Assembly (NCBI GenBank): GCA_035551995.1 | Contig: DASZME010000012.1 | Coordinates: 62,001-126,000 of the forward strand | Reading direction: 5' to 3' | DNA: 64,000 bases | Source of the DNA: RYN-428 sp035551995 | Lineage (GTDB): Bacteria > Planctomycetota > Phycisphaerae > Tepidisphaerales > Tepidisphaeraceae | Shown here: positions 18,916 through 27,856 of the stretch, one piece after another | How positions within the stretch are numbered: the first letter of the stretch is position 1 | How the letters are laid out: the number at the start of each line of letters is the position of its first letter | Position numbers and translations under genes: made by a program | The notes under the pieces: model-generated | Told to the model about the DNA's origin: nothing | Databases searched by the model: none | The model's input: the letters and a program-made list of their open reading frames with translations, nothing else

Positions 18916-19131
18916 CTGTCATTCCTCGATTGATCGACCCCATGCGCGTCCGGACCATCATAACGCAATCCTTGCGAAAAGCATGCCTCCGATAATCATT
19001 GGCGGAAAAAGATTATCGGACGGCGGCATTCGACGCAAAACAATCAAGATTTCTGTGGAGATTTGCGGATAGTCGTATAGCTTTCCACGAAAAGGTGGAG
19101 GGCCGCGCGCATTCAGTCAAGGAGAGAGAAA

Positions 19132-19563
19132 ATGCAGGTTTCCCCGCCCAGGCCGCACGGTTCGCGAAAGGTCCGCCGAACGGTTACCGATGAAGATTTG
19201 CGTCTTTATCGAGCGATTACCGGAAGTTCGCCCCATCCCGCGGATATGAAATTCGCGCCGCCGGTTGAAATTCCCGCGCCGCAAACCATCAGCGCGATCG
19301 CAAGACGGGTATTGGCGCCGGATGTGGCGCAACTGAGCCTGCGACTTCGCGAAATGTGCGAGATGGGAATCGCCAACGGCGTCAAGCGGCCCCAGATGGC
19401 CGACTGGCTCCGCCACGTTTCCGACGAGGCGTTCAAACGGCTCGATCAGGCGCAAGCGCGCTTGAGTCAGTCACGCTCGATCGTCACGCGCCGCCGGGTC
19501 GAGGCACGCGAGGTGAGTGCCACACACGCCAATCGATCGGTCAAGCTTCAAAACGTCGCATGA
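19132..19563 (+). CDS. Hypothetical protein, 143 residues
   Basis: Supported by a strong Shine-Dalgarno (AAGGAGAGAG) 6-7 nt before the ATG. The product is basic, with a proline-rich N-terminus and a predicted helical region (about residues 60-115, SLRLREMCEMGIANGVKRP onwards). There is no signal peptide or membrane segment. I do not recognise a family. It is convergent with sppA, which ends 46 bp downstream. Confidence 0.55.
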   Translation: MQVSPPRPHGSRKVRRTVTDEDLRLYRAITGSSPHPADMKFAPPVEIPAPQTISAIARRVLAPDVAQLSLRLREMCEMGIANGVKRPQMADWLRHVSDEAFKRLDQAQARLSQSRSIVTRRRVEAREVSATHANRSVKLQNVA

Positions 19564-19609
19564 TCGCCGGTTTCGATCCGCGACGGCCATGCGAGCGTTC
19601 GTTCATCCC

Positions 19610-21517
19610 TTATTTGATCGTAACGCTGTAAGGCGCCATCAGGACCACCGGCCGATCGCGCAGGACCTGAAGCAGTTGCATTTGACGGGCCATCGTCTTA
19701 CGCATCGCCGGGGAAACCGCGCCCAAAATCGAGTCGGCGTTGATTTGCACGGTCGGGTTCAGCGCAAAAGCCGCCTCGGCCCCGTTGCCCATGATGATGT
19801 CGCCCAGCGACTTGGGAGCCGGCACGATTCGAATGTCATACTTGCCCGGTTCAAGCCCCACTTTCGCGGCCGCATAGCTGAGCGCGTCGTCGATGCCGCC
19901 GATTTCGTCGACCATTCCCAGCGCCTTGGCGTCCTTGGCCAGAAAAATCCGGCCGCGGGCGACTTTGTCGATATCCTTGATCTTCCCGCCGCGGGTCTTC
20001 ATGACGCGCTCGGTGAACTGTTTGTACGTTCCTTCCATCCACTTCGTCACCATCGTTTTCTGGCGGTCATCCCATGGCTCGCTCGAGCTGAACAGGCCGG
20101 CATTTTTTCCCTTGGAGAAGGTTTCGGTGTGAACGCCGACCCATTCGGAAATGCCTTTGAAGACGAACTTGCCCCCGACCACGCCGATCGACCCGACGAT
20201 CGCCGACGGATCGGCGTAAATTTTATCGCCCGCCGACGCCAGGTAATATCCCCCGCTGGCGGCCATCCCGCCGATGCTGATGATCACCGGCTTTTTCTCG
20301 GCGGCATGACGCACCGCCTGCCACATCACTTCGCTGGCCAGCGCGCTGCCGCCGGGCGAATCGATCCGGATGACGATCGCCTTCACTTTGTCGTCGCGGG
20401 TCGCGATCCGCATCGCCTTGCGCATCGATTCGGACCCGACGCCCGATTCGCTGAATATTCCATCGCCCGCTTCGCCGTCCACGATCACGCCCTGGGCATA
20501 GACCAAGGCAATCTGCGGCTCGGTCGATTCTTCCTTCGGTTTTTTCATCAGCAGCGAAAAAAGCTGCATCGGATTGCTGATGTCGGCGGCGTCGCGAGCG
20601 GTGCGGCCATACTCCGATACCAATTCGATCTCCTTGCCGACGTCCTTGGTAATCAGCGTCCGCAGCCCGTCCTGATCGGTCAGATCGTCGATCAATCCTT
20701 TTTCCTTGGCGGCCGGCCCGGCGAGGATCGTTTCATCGATGATCGCCTTCACCTGGTCCTTGGAAAGATTCCGGGCCGACGCGATTTGCTCGACGATCTG
20801 GCTATAAAGACCATCGGTGAGGCGGGTCAGTTCGCCCTTGAGTTCGGGGCTGGCTTCGGTGCGCGTGTATTCCTCGTCGGCGCCCTTGTATTCGCCGATC
20901 TGCACATAGTCGGCCTTCACGCCGATCTTATCGAACAGTCCTTTGTAGAAAGTCATCTCGAGCCCCACGCCGGGGATCATGATCTCGCCCCCTTCGAGCA
21001 TGCAGACATGTTTGGCGCCGCTGGCGACGATGTACGTATCGGTGTCATATCCGTCGGCATAGACGTAGGTTGTTTTTCCGGCCTTGGTCAATTCGCGCAG
21101 GGCGTTTCGGAGCTCTTGCGCCTGGGAGAAGTTGACGCCGGTCTCGCCGAGGGTGATGAGCACGCCCTTGATCTCTTTATCGTCGCGCGCCTGGTGAAGC
21201 CGATCGATGATGGCTCGGAGGGTCATTGACGCATCATCGCCAAAGAGCGAAAACTCGGCCGGCTTTTCGACCACCGGGCGTGTGGACAGGTCAAAAAAAG
21301 CGATCTTGGCTTTTTTCTCGGTCGCCAGTTCGGCGGCTTTCAGCTTTTTGATCAGTTCGCCGGGGGTGGGCAGTCTGTCCTCGGCCTTGGTTGTTTTCGT
21401 ATCGGTCCCATTATCGACCGCCGGCGACGCCGAGTCGGGTTTGGCCGGCGCCTGCTTTTCCTCGGCCAACGCGATGCCGCCTACGATCAGCAGCGCCGCT
21501 GCAAAAAGAGCTTTCAT
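19610..21517 (-). CDS. sppA: Signal peptide peptidase SppA, 67K type
   Basis: A 635-residue envelope serine protease of the S49 family that degrades cleaved signal peptides. The ATG at 21517 is chosen because it follows an AGGAG site and gives a signal sequence (MKALFAAALLIVGGIALA). The frame is open a further 35 codons upstream. The tandem-domain layout of the E. coli type is present: Lys211 in GEYKGADEEYTR in the first domain and Ser421 in GMAASGGYYLAS in the second form the Ser-Lys dyad. A good sigma-70-type promoter lies upstream at 21557-21585. Confidence 0.93.
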   Translation of the reverse strand: MKALFAAALLIVGGIALAEEKQAPAKPDSASPAVDNGTDTKTTKAEDRLPTPGELIKKLKAAELATEKKAKIAFFDLSTRPVVEKPAEFSLFGDDASMTLRAIIDRLHQARDDKEIKGVLITLGETGVNFSQAQELRNALRELTKAGKTTYVYADGYDTDTYIVASGAKHVCMLEGGEIMIPGVGLEMTFYKGLFDKIGVKADYVQIGEYKGADEEYTRTEASPELKGELTRLTDGLYSQIVEQIASARNLSKDQVKAIIDETILAGPAAKEKGLIDDLTDQDGLRTLITKDVGKEIELVSEYGRTARDAADISNPMQLFSLLMKKPKEESTEPQIALVYAQGVIVDGEAGDGIFSESGVGSESMRKAMRIATRDDKVKAIVIRIDSPGGSALASEVMWQAVRHAAEKKPVIISIGGMAASGGYYLASAGDKIYADPSAIVGSIGVVGGKFVFKGISEWVGVHTETFSKGKNAGLFSSSEPWDDRQKTMVTKWMEGTYKQFTERVMKTRGGKIKDIDKVARGRIFLAKDAKALGMVDEIGGIDDALSYAAAKVGLEPGKYDIRIVPAPKSLGDIIMGNGAEAAFALNPTVQINADSILGAVSPAMRKTMARQMQLLQVLRDRPVVLMAPYSVTIK

Positions 21518-21556
21518 GAAATCTCCTGAGAGTTTGGTTTTGGAATGGACCGCATT

Positions 21557-21585
21557 AATATATGTCTCGTCATCGGCCGTTTCAA
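21557..21585 (-). promoter_or_regulatory. Sigma-70-type promoter for sppA
   Basis: On the minus strand TTGAAA (21580-21585) and TATATT (21557-21562) are separated by exactly 17 bp, and the -10 box ends 39 nt before the sppA ATG. Confidence 0.6.
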
Positions 21586-21753
21586 TGCGAAGCCTTCGAC
21601 GGTCGCACGATGACCCGTTCACGCTTTCGCTTTGTCACGGACCTGTTCGACAAGCAGGAGCTTCAATTGCATGGAAGAACCACAGGAAAAGGGCGTCGCC
21701 CAAATCGCCCCCTTAAACCCCGGCGACTTCCCGGCTTTTCCCCCGACGACTCT

Positions 21754-21938
21754 GGGGACGTCGATCTCACGTTGATCGACGCGATGCTGGAACTCACGCC
21801 GGGCGAACGGCTGCGCCGGCACGATGAGTTCAACCAATTTTTCGCTCTAGCGTGGGCGGCAATATTTTGCACGGCTCGCCGAGGACAATCTTCGACGTCG
21901 GCCGCAAGCCAAATCATGATATATACTATCATCCATGA
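21754..21938 (+). pseudogene. Remnant of a small-protein/nucleotidyltransferase module
   Basis: One frame reads GDVDLTLIDAMLELTPGERL and continues RRHDEFNQF (21754-21840). A different frame then reads VGGNILHGSPRTIFDV (21852-21899) before stopping at 21936-21938. The second string matches the VGG...HGSPRT..DVD start of small nucleotidyltransferases often encoded beside a short partner protein of the first type. Both are cut short and joined out of frame, so this looks like a decayed two-gene module. Confidence 0.5.
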
Positions 21939-22277
21939 GGCAACCGGGGAGGGACGTGGACCTAACTGATCTCGGGCCTGCGCCGGCTCGTGCGGGCGGC
22001 GCTGATCCGTGGGGAGTTGCCGCAGACGCGGAATTGCTGGAGGCGTGACAATTTTTGCCGCGACTTCAAGATGGCGATACGCCCGAACGAGTCGGTAGCC
22101 GTAATCACCGGACCCAGAAACCGAATCTCCGTTGTGAAATGCCGCCCTTTGCGGCTACGCTCGATGTCGTCGTACTAAAAACGATCCGGTGACGCGCATC
22201 GAGGCGATCCTCGTTTGCGGGAGGTCTTGTTGATTCCGACCGGCATCGCGTACAGGCTTCATCAGAGATGTGAGTTC

Positions 22278-25200
22278 ATGAACCACAGGGGAGACACGAT
22301 CAAACGGACGAAGAAGCAATCGCGTCATTTCCAAAGGTGTGTCGCGGCGGAGCCGCGTTATGTCGCGGAGGCCGTGGAGCGGCGGATGCTCTTGAGCGGG
22401 GCTATCGTCACATCGCCCCTGGACGGCAATGCGAACGTCGCCGCCGGTTCCCAGGCGGCGAGTTTCGCGACCTTCGGCCTTCATCCCGGCGGTATCTCGA
22501 CGGTCAACACGGCCGACACAGGCGTCGATGACGGAACCAACGTCCCCACCAGCGCGGTCTCCGACTTACCGGCCACGGAAAACACCCGCCAGTTCTCCGT
22601 CGATTGGTCCGGCGCCGACTATGTCGGCGGGTTGGGCATCGCCTCTTTTCAGGTTTTTGTCTCCGATAACGGCGGCGCCTTCACGCAATTCGTCGGCCCC
22701 ACCGCGGCAACGTCGAGCCCCTTCACCGGCGCGTACGGTCATAGCTACGATTTCTACTCCATCGCCACCGACGAAGAGGGCAATGTTCAGCCGACGCCCC
22801 TCGCCGCCCAGGCGACCACCGTTATCGATATGCCGGCCATCGACGTCACGCCGACAGAAATTTCGCCGACGCAGGGAGTGCCGTTCAACGGCCCCGCGGC
22901 GAGTTTCACGGACACCGATCCGAGCGCGACGCCGGACCTGTTCACCGCGTCCATCAGCTGGGGCGACGGCGATGTCACGGCGGGTGTTGTCGCTCCCGGC
23001 GCCGGCGGCGTATTCGTCGTGACCGGCGCCAATACCTACGCCAACTCGGGACCGTATGTCCTCGGCGTGACCGTCACCGACGACAGCGGCGACGTCGGCG
23101 CCAACACCGAGCCCGTGACCGTCGCCGCCGCCCCGGTCCTCTCGATCGTCGGCGCGTCAACCATCGCGGCCACCGCGGGCGTGCCGCTCACGAACGTGGC
23201 GCTGGCCACGTTCAACGACAACGGCGGCGCGCAACCGCTTTTCGCCTACACCGCGACCATCGCCTGGGGCGACGGCACGCCGTCAACCGACGGGACGGCG
23301 GCAATCGTCAACGGACAGATCGTGGTGAGCGGCAGCTACACCTACGCCACGCAGGGCGTCTATCAGCCCACCGTTACGCTCAGCGACGCCTCGTCATCGG
23401 CATCGGCCATGGCGACGATCAACGTGGCGCCGGCCCTGGCGGCGCCGGGCATCACGCAGAACCCCGCCGGCCAAAGCGTTCCCGCCGGCCAGACGGCCAC
23501 CTTCACCGCCGCCGCCAGCGGCAATCCGACGCCCACGGTGCAGTGGCAGTACAGCGGCGACGGAGGAACCACATACACGGACCTGGCCGGGTCCAATACA
23601 ACTACATTGAGCTTCACCGCCGGCGCCGCGCAGAATGGCTATCTATATCACGCCGTGTTCGTGAATTCTCAGGGCCAGGCGACGACGGCGGCCGCGAAAT
23701 TGACGGTCGCGGCGACACTGGTGGGATACTGGTTTGTTTCGCCGTCGGGCTCGGATAAAAATCCCGGCACGCTGGCCGCTCCGTTTCAGACCATCCAGCA
23801 TGCCGCCACCGTGGCGCAGGCCGGCGATCACGTCGAAATTCGCGCCGGAACTTATCGGGAAACCGTCACCCCCGCCCACTCGGGCACGGCGGGCAAGCCC
23901 ATTACGTTCGAAGCCTATAACGGCGAAAGCGTCACCATCAGCGGCGCCGATCCGATCGCCGGATGGACGCCGTATTCCAATAACGTCTATAGCGCCGCCA
24001 TGTCCTGGGACCTGGGGGAAGGGAACAACGAGGTTTTCGTCAACGGCTCGGCCATAAATGAGGCTGTGTTTCCCAACAGCGGCGTCGGCGACTTTTCACA
24101 TCCGACGACACTCTCCATGCAGAAGGTCAAACTGATCGGCGACGATTCGGCGATCATCTATAGTTCCGCGCTGACTCAGCCTGTCATCAATAGCTGGAAG
24201 GGCGCGATCATCGACATGAACCCCGGCCAAGCCTGGGAGCATCAGACGGGGACCGTTACCGCGTCCGCGCCCGGCAGCATCACCGTGAGCTTTGAGTATC
24301 ACGACGACCAGATCCTGCCCACCGCCGGCAACACGTTTTATCTGTTCGGAAAGTTTCAGGCGCTGGACAGCGCGGGAGAATGGTATCGCGATCCCACCAC
24401 CGGTAAGCTCATGGCCTGGATGCCCAACGGCGCCGACCCTTCCGCGCAGGACGTCGAAGTGAAACGCCGGACGTATGCATTCAATCTCAACAATGTGCAT
24501 GACATCACCATTCACGGCGTCAATCTCTTCGCCGCGTCGATCGTGACCAGCGCCAGTTCCCGCGACACGGTGATCAACGGCGTCAACTCGCTTTATGCCA
24601 GCCATAACCTGCAGATTCCCGAAGGATGGTATATCTCGCCGGTCGGGCAGGGCATCGCCTTGATGGGCGCCGACAGCGTCGTGGAGAATAGCACCGTCGC
24701 TTTCACCTCCGGCGAAGGCATCGCGATCGAGGGAGCGGACTGCATCGTCGAAAACAATATCGTGCACGACGCCGACTACACCGGCGCCAATATCGGAGCC
24801 ATCACGCTCTATTCCGACGGAGACACCGTCGATCATAATACAGTCTACAACTCCGGCCGCGACGGCATCAAAGCTTCGGTTACGCACGCCACCATCACCT
24901 ATAACCTTGTCCATGACGTCGGACTCCAGACCAACGGGTCCGGCGGCATCTATACCGCCAACACCGACGGCGAAGGTTCGGTGATGGCCTATAACGAAAT
25001 TTACGACATTCACTCCTCCGGAGCCGGAGGCAACGCGCTGTTCGCCAACACCAACACGTCCGGCTGGAGCATCCACGATAATCTCACCTACAATGTGGAT
25101 TTCGGCTTTACGCTGAACCTTACGTCGACGAACGACCTTGTCTACAACAATACGCTCGAAGCTATCAGTAAGAGCGTCAATAGCGCGGGGACGGGAAGCT

Positions 25201-26531
25201 GGAACGGCGTCAAAATTTACAACAACATCTATACGGCGCCCGTCAAATACACGAGCGGCGCCACCACCTACAACAACGCGACCTCGCTGGCCGCCGCCAA
25301 CAGCTCGCAGGGCGCCGGCAGCTTTACGGCGGGGGCGACCGCCGTCGCCGTTACGGGGAGTGTGGGCGGCCGTGTGACCGGCGTCGGCGGCGCCCCGATC
25401 CCGGGCGTGACTATCTATATCGACATCGACAACAGCGGCACGTTCGACACCGGCGATCTATCCGCTACAACTGATTCAACCGGCGACTATAGCATCAACA
25501 ATATCCCTGTCGGCCCGCGGACCGTCGAACAGGTTTTGCCATTGGGCGACGCCCAGATCAGCCCTGCCGGCGCCATTCCCGTCACCGTTATCGCGGGCGT
25601 TGCGCTGTCCGGTGAAAATTTCGTCGATGCCGTTCCGACCGGCAGCGTGAGCGGACTCGTCACGACCACAAACGCCGTTCCGATCGCGGGCGTGAAAATC
25701 TATGTTGACGTAAATAACAGCGGCACGCTGGACGCCGGCGATCTCTCCTCCACGACCGACTCGAGCGGAAACTATATGATAGCCAACGTCCCCGCCGGGG
25801 CGTACGTCGTCCGCCAGCTTCCTCCGCCGGGCGACACGCAGACGACTCCCACCAGTGGAGGCGGCATTTCTGTGGCCGTGACCGCGGGCGATTCGCTTTC
25901 CAGCGACAACTTCATCGATGCGATCCCCATCGCAGCCTTCGGCAACGTCAGCGGCGCCGTCACGACCAGCGCCGGCGCCGGCGTGTCGGGCGTGACGATC
26001 TACCTTGATTCCAACAACGACGGCAAACTCGACGGCGGCGAACTCTCGACGATCACCGGATCGAGCGGCGACTACGCGTTTTTCAACGTCCCCGCGGGCG
26101 CGACGATCATCCGCCAGATGTTGCCGTCCGGCGATACGCAAACAAGCCCCAGTGGCGGACTTGGAATCCACATTACAACGACGACCGGCGGCTCCCTCTC
26201 CAACGAACATTTCACCGATACCCTCCCCGCGACAATCTCCAGCAAAGGCGCCGTCGGCGGTTTCGTGAAAACCACCGCCGGCAAGGCGATCGCCGGCGTA
26301 ACGATATACCTCGATACCAACAACAACGGCAAACTGGATAGCGGCGAATTCTCCGCCACTACCGATTCGACAGGCGCCTATCTCCTTACCGACATCCCCG
26401 CCGGCGCCACCATCATTCGCCAGATATTGCCTTCCGGCCACAAGCAGACAACCCCCGGCAGCGGCCTTGGAATCCACATCACGATCAAAACCGGCGGAAC
26501 GCTGACCAATCAAAATTTCACCGATAGTTGA
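22278..26531 (+). CDS. Giant secreted protein: LLSG N-terminal motif, Ig/PKD-like, right-handed beta-helix and four SdrD-like repeats
   Basis: 1417 residues from the ATG at 22278 (a TTG start at 22215 is also open). The N-terminus is basic and contains AEPRYVAEAVERRMLLSG, close to the planctomycete motif found at the start of large exported proteins. After it come PKD/Ig-like repeats (for example ASISWGDGDVTAGVV and ATIAWGDGTPS) and an Ig-like segment (NPAGQSVPAGQTATFTAAAS). A parallel beta-helix domain of DUF1565 type begins at WFVSPSGSDKNPGTLAAPFQ. The last 390 residues are four repeats of 95-102 residues (DNA starts 25356, 25641, 25941, 26247), each with GVTIYxDxNNxGxxDxG, a calcium-loop-like SdrD B-type module. 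It is probably a surface or extracellular protein, perhaps acting on polysaccharide. Confidence 0.85.
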   Translation: MNHRGDTIKRTKKQSRHFQRCVAAEPRYVAEAVERRMLLSGAIVTSPLDGNANVAAGSQAASFATFGLHPGGISTVNTADTGVDDGTNVPTSAVSDLPATENTRQFSVDWSGADYVGGLGIASFQVFVSDNGGAFTQFVGPTAATSSPFTGAYGHSYDFYSIATDEEGNVQPTPLAAQATTVIDMPAIDVTPTEISPTQGVPFNGPAASFTDTDPSATPDLFTASISWGDGDVTAGVVAPGAGGVFVVTGANTYANSGPYVLGVTVTDDSGDVGANTEPVTVAAAPVLSIVGASTIAATAGVPLTNVALATFNDNGGAQPLFAYTATIAWGDGTPSTDGTAAIVNGQIVVSGSYTYATQGVYQPTVTLSDASSSASAMATINVAPALAAPGITQNPAGQSVPAGQTATFTAAASGNPTPTVQWQYSGDGGTTYTDLAGSNTTTLSFTAGAAQNGYLYHAVFVNSQGQATTAAAKLTVAATLVGYWFVSPSGSDKNPGTLAAPFQTIQHAATVAQAGDHVEIRAGTYRETVTPAHSGTAGKPITFEAYNGESVTISGADPIAGWTPYSNNVYSAAMSWDLGEGNNEVFVNGSAINEAVFPNSGVGDFSHPTTLSMQKVKLIGDDSAIIYSSALTQPVINSWKGAIIDMNPGQAWEHQTGTVTASAPGSITVSFEYHDDQILPTAGNTFYLFGKFQALDSAGEWYRDPTTGKLMAWMPNGADPSAQDVEVKRRTYAFNLNNVHDITIHGVNLFAASIVTSASSRDTVINGVNSLYASHNLQIPEGWYISPVGQGIALMGADSVVENSTVAFTSGEGIAIEGADCIVENNIVHDADYTGANIGAITLYSDGDTVDHNTVYNSGRDGIKASVTHATITYNLVHDVGLQTNGSGGIYTANTDGEGSVMAYNEIYDIHSSGAGGNALFANTNTSGWSIHDNLTYNVDFGFTLNLTSTNDLVYNNTLEAISKSVNSAGTGSWNGVKIYNNIYTAPVKYTSGATTYNNATSLAAANSSQGAGSFTAGATAVAVTGSVGGRVTGVGGAPIPGVTIYIDIDNSGTFDTGDLSATTDSTGDYSINNIPVGPRTVEQVLPLGDAQISPAGAIPVTVIAGVALSGENFVDAVPTGSVSGLVTTTNAVPIAGVKIYVDVNNSGTLDAGDLSSTTDSSGNYMIANVPAGAYVVRQLPPPGDTQTTPTSGGGISVAVTAGDSLSSDNFIDAIPIAAFGNVSGAVTTSAGAGVSGVTIYLDSNNDGKLDGGELSTITGSSGDYAFFNVPAGATIIRQMLPSGDTQTSPSGGLGIHITTTTGGSLSNEHFTDTLPATISSKGAVGGFVKTTAGKAIAGVTIYLDTNNNGKLDSGEFSATTDSTGAYLLTDIPAGATIIRQILPSGHKQTTPGSGLGIHITIKTGGTLTNQNFTDS
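25356..26528 (+). repeat. Four tandem SdrD B-like coding repeats (285-306 bp)
   Basis: Repeat starts at 25356, 25641, 25941 and 26247. Each begins G-x-V-x-G, contains DxNNxGxLDxGxxS, and ends in N-F-x-D. Repeats 3 and 4 share ATIIRQ and GLGIHI, so they look like the most recent duplication. Confidence 0.8.
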
Positions 26532-26594
26532 ACGTGTTCCGAAAGGAGTCCAGCAGCGCGCCTGGTCAAAGGTTCGGCAATCCCGCACATGGCG

Positions 26595-27392
26595 CTACCG
26601 CCGCAAATTGACGACCCCGTTCCACAGTAGATACCACCCCATGCAGAACGTCAGGGCATATACGATCCTGGAGAAATAGACGTCGTTCATCCGCTTGGTC
26701 ACCCAGTATCCAAATCCCGCGCCGGCGAAGACCAGCGGTAACAGTTTCATCGACAGCAATAATGTCCCGGCATGAAACTGGCCCGAGAGACAGTAGGCGG
26801 GAAGCTTGGCGGCATTGACAAGAAAGAAATAGACGGCGCAGGTGCCGACGAAGATCTGCCGCTCCATCCGCTGCGGAAGAAGATGCAGTGCGATGATCGG
26901 GCCGGCGGCGTGTGCCACCGTGCTGCTGGCGCCGGCGAAGGCGCCGACGGCGCCGCTGCGAATCAGGGACGGGTGGAAATGGATTTGTTGCCCGGCCCGC
27001 CAGGTGCGATACCAGTGCAAGCCCACGAGCCCCACCGACTCGAGGCCGACCTCGGTCTTGATGATGGCGGCAAGAAGCCCGGTGCGCTGTTTGTCGATGT
27101 GCCAGAGGAACAGGCTGCCGATCAGGATGCCGATTGCGGTTCCAGGGAGAAGCCGCAGGACGACTTGCCGGTTGAAGAGCCGGCGGTATTGCCAGACGGC
27201 GATGATGTCGCCGACGACCAGAAGCGGAAGGACGAGGCCAAGCACATTTTTTTCACCGCCGGTGGCGGGGAGATGCGGAGCGGCCATGACTGTCATGGGA
27301 ACGACCATCAGGCCTACGCCGCTGCCGAAGCCGCTCTTGGTGATGCCGATGAGGATGAACGCGAGGCCGGCCACGAGCCACCATGGGGACAT
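26595..27392 (-). CDS. TauE/SafE-family sulfite/anion permease
   Basis: 265 residues from the ATG at 27392 (MSPWWLVAGLAFILIGITKS). The frame is open to 27689, but that extension runs through repeat DNA. Two sets of hydrophobic helices with GxGSGVG near the start and AGASSTVAHAAGPIIALHLL in the second half fit the TauE/SafE permeases, which export sulfite or organosulfonates. A TATTCT box sits 7 nt before the start with no Shine-Dalgarno. The neighbours give no clue to substrate. Confidence 0.82.
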   Translation of the reverse strand: MSPWWLVAGLAFILIGITKSGFGSGVGLMVVPMTVMAAPHLPATGGEKNVLGLVLPLLVVGDIIAVWQYRRLFNRQVVLRLLPGTAIGILIGSLFLWHIDKQRTGLLAAIIKTEVGLESVGLVGLHWYRTWRAGQQIHFHPSLIRSGAVGAFAGASSTVAHAAGPIIALHLLPQRMERQIFVGTCAVYFFLVNAAKLPAYCLSGQFHAGTLLLSMKLLPLVFAGAGFGYWVTKRMNDVYFSRIVYALTFCMGWYLLWNGVVNLRR

Positions 27393-27399
27393 AGGACAG

Positions 27400-27405
27400 A
27401 GAATA
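27400..27405 (-). promoter_or_regulatory. Putative -10 box (TATTCT) for leaderless permease gene
   Basis: On the minus strand TATTCT lies 7 nt before the ATG at 27392, with no ribosome-binding site between. Confidence 0.35.
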
Positions 27406-27567
27406 GCGATCGACGGGCAAATGGAAATCCGCGGCGTCGCCCTTCCGCAGGGGCAATCATCGCTCGAATTTAATTTTGGGTACGCCGGATTGACGGATGA
27501 TGGATTGGGGCGTGCCTTTGCATAATTCACGATGGGGCTTACAGGTTTTTTCCATGCCTCGGAAAAC

Positions 27568-27769
27568 GAACCACGGATTGCGCTAGAGCGTTTTTCAGTT
27601 TGGTAGCGCGTGCGACGTTTTGTTAACGATCGCGTGGCTGAGCGTTTGGTGGTGACGCCGGTTCCCACACACGTTGGACGCGCCAGCAATTTGAAAAACG
27701 CTCTAATTTCACGGATGAAGAGGGGGAAATTACTCCTCCGTCGGTGGTAATCCGTGTAATCCGTGGTTC
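27568..27769. repeat. Family C element, copy C2, interrupted by a family A element
   Basis: It begins GAACCACGGATT (27568-27579) and ends AATCCGTGGTTC (27758-27769), perfect inverted repeats. After removing 27584-27705 about 80 bp remain. It accounts for most of the gene-free stretch 27393-27856, in which I see no coding gene. Confidence 0.8.
27584..27705. repeat. Family A-type element, copy A3, nested in C2
   Basis: 122 bp with ends TAGAGCGTTTTTCAGTTTG and, inverted, TAGAGCGTTTTTCAAATTG (17 of 19 match). TA is present at both outer ends. The interior lacks the usual GCCCCGCTTGCGGGGC core, so this is a variant. Confidence 0.8.
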
Positions 27770-27856
27770 AGACGTTTGGTTGCGGCCGGAGGCCCCGCCG
27801 GCAATCCGCGGTCACCGATCCGTCCAATCAGCGGCCATCGATCGGCGCCGGATTCC

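Larger units (their letters stand above)
21518..22277. other. Long intergenic region with gene remnants
   Basis: 760 bp between divergent sppA and the giant repeat protein. It holds the sppA promoter and the decayed nucleotidyltransferase module at 21754-21938. A short frame beginning MRQPGRDVDLTDLG (about 21934-22047) has no recognisable family. The rest shows no supported gene. Confidence 0.5.

Noticed and set aside
19517..21229. 570-codon plus-strand frame
   Set aside because: It is antisense to sppA; composition is low-complexity His/Gly/Asp-rich.
21524..21535. CTGAGAG string like the thi-box of a TPP riboswitch
   Set aside because: It lies in front of sppA in the wrong orientation and lacks the other conserved riboswitch parts.
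27393..27689. N-terminal extension of the TauE/SafE gene
   Set aside because: The open frame continues, but it crosses nested repeats; homology and a -10 box support the start at 27392.
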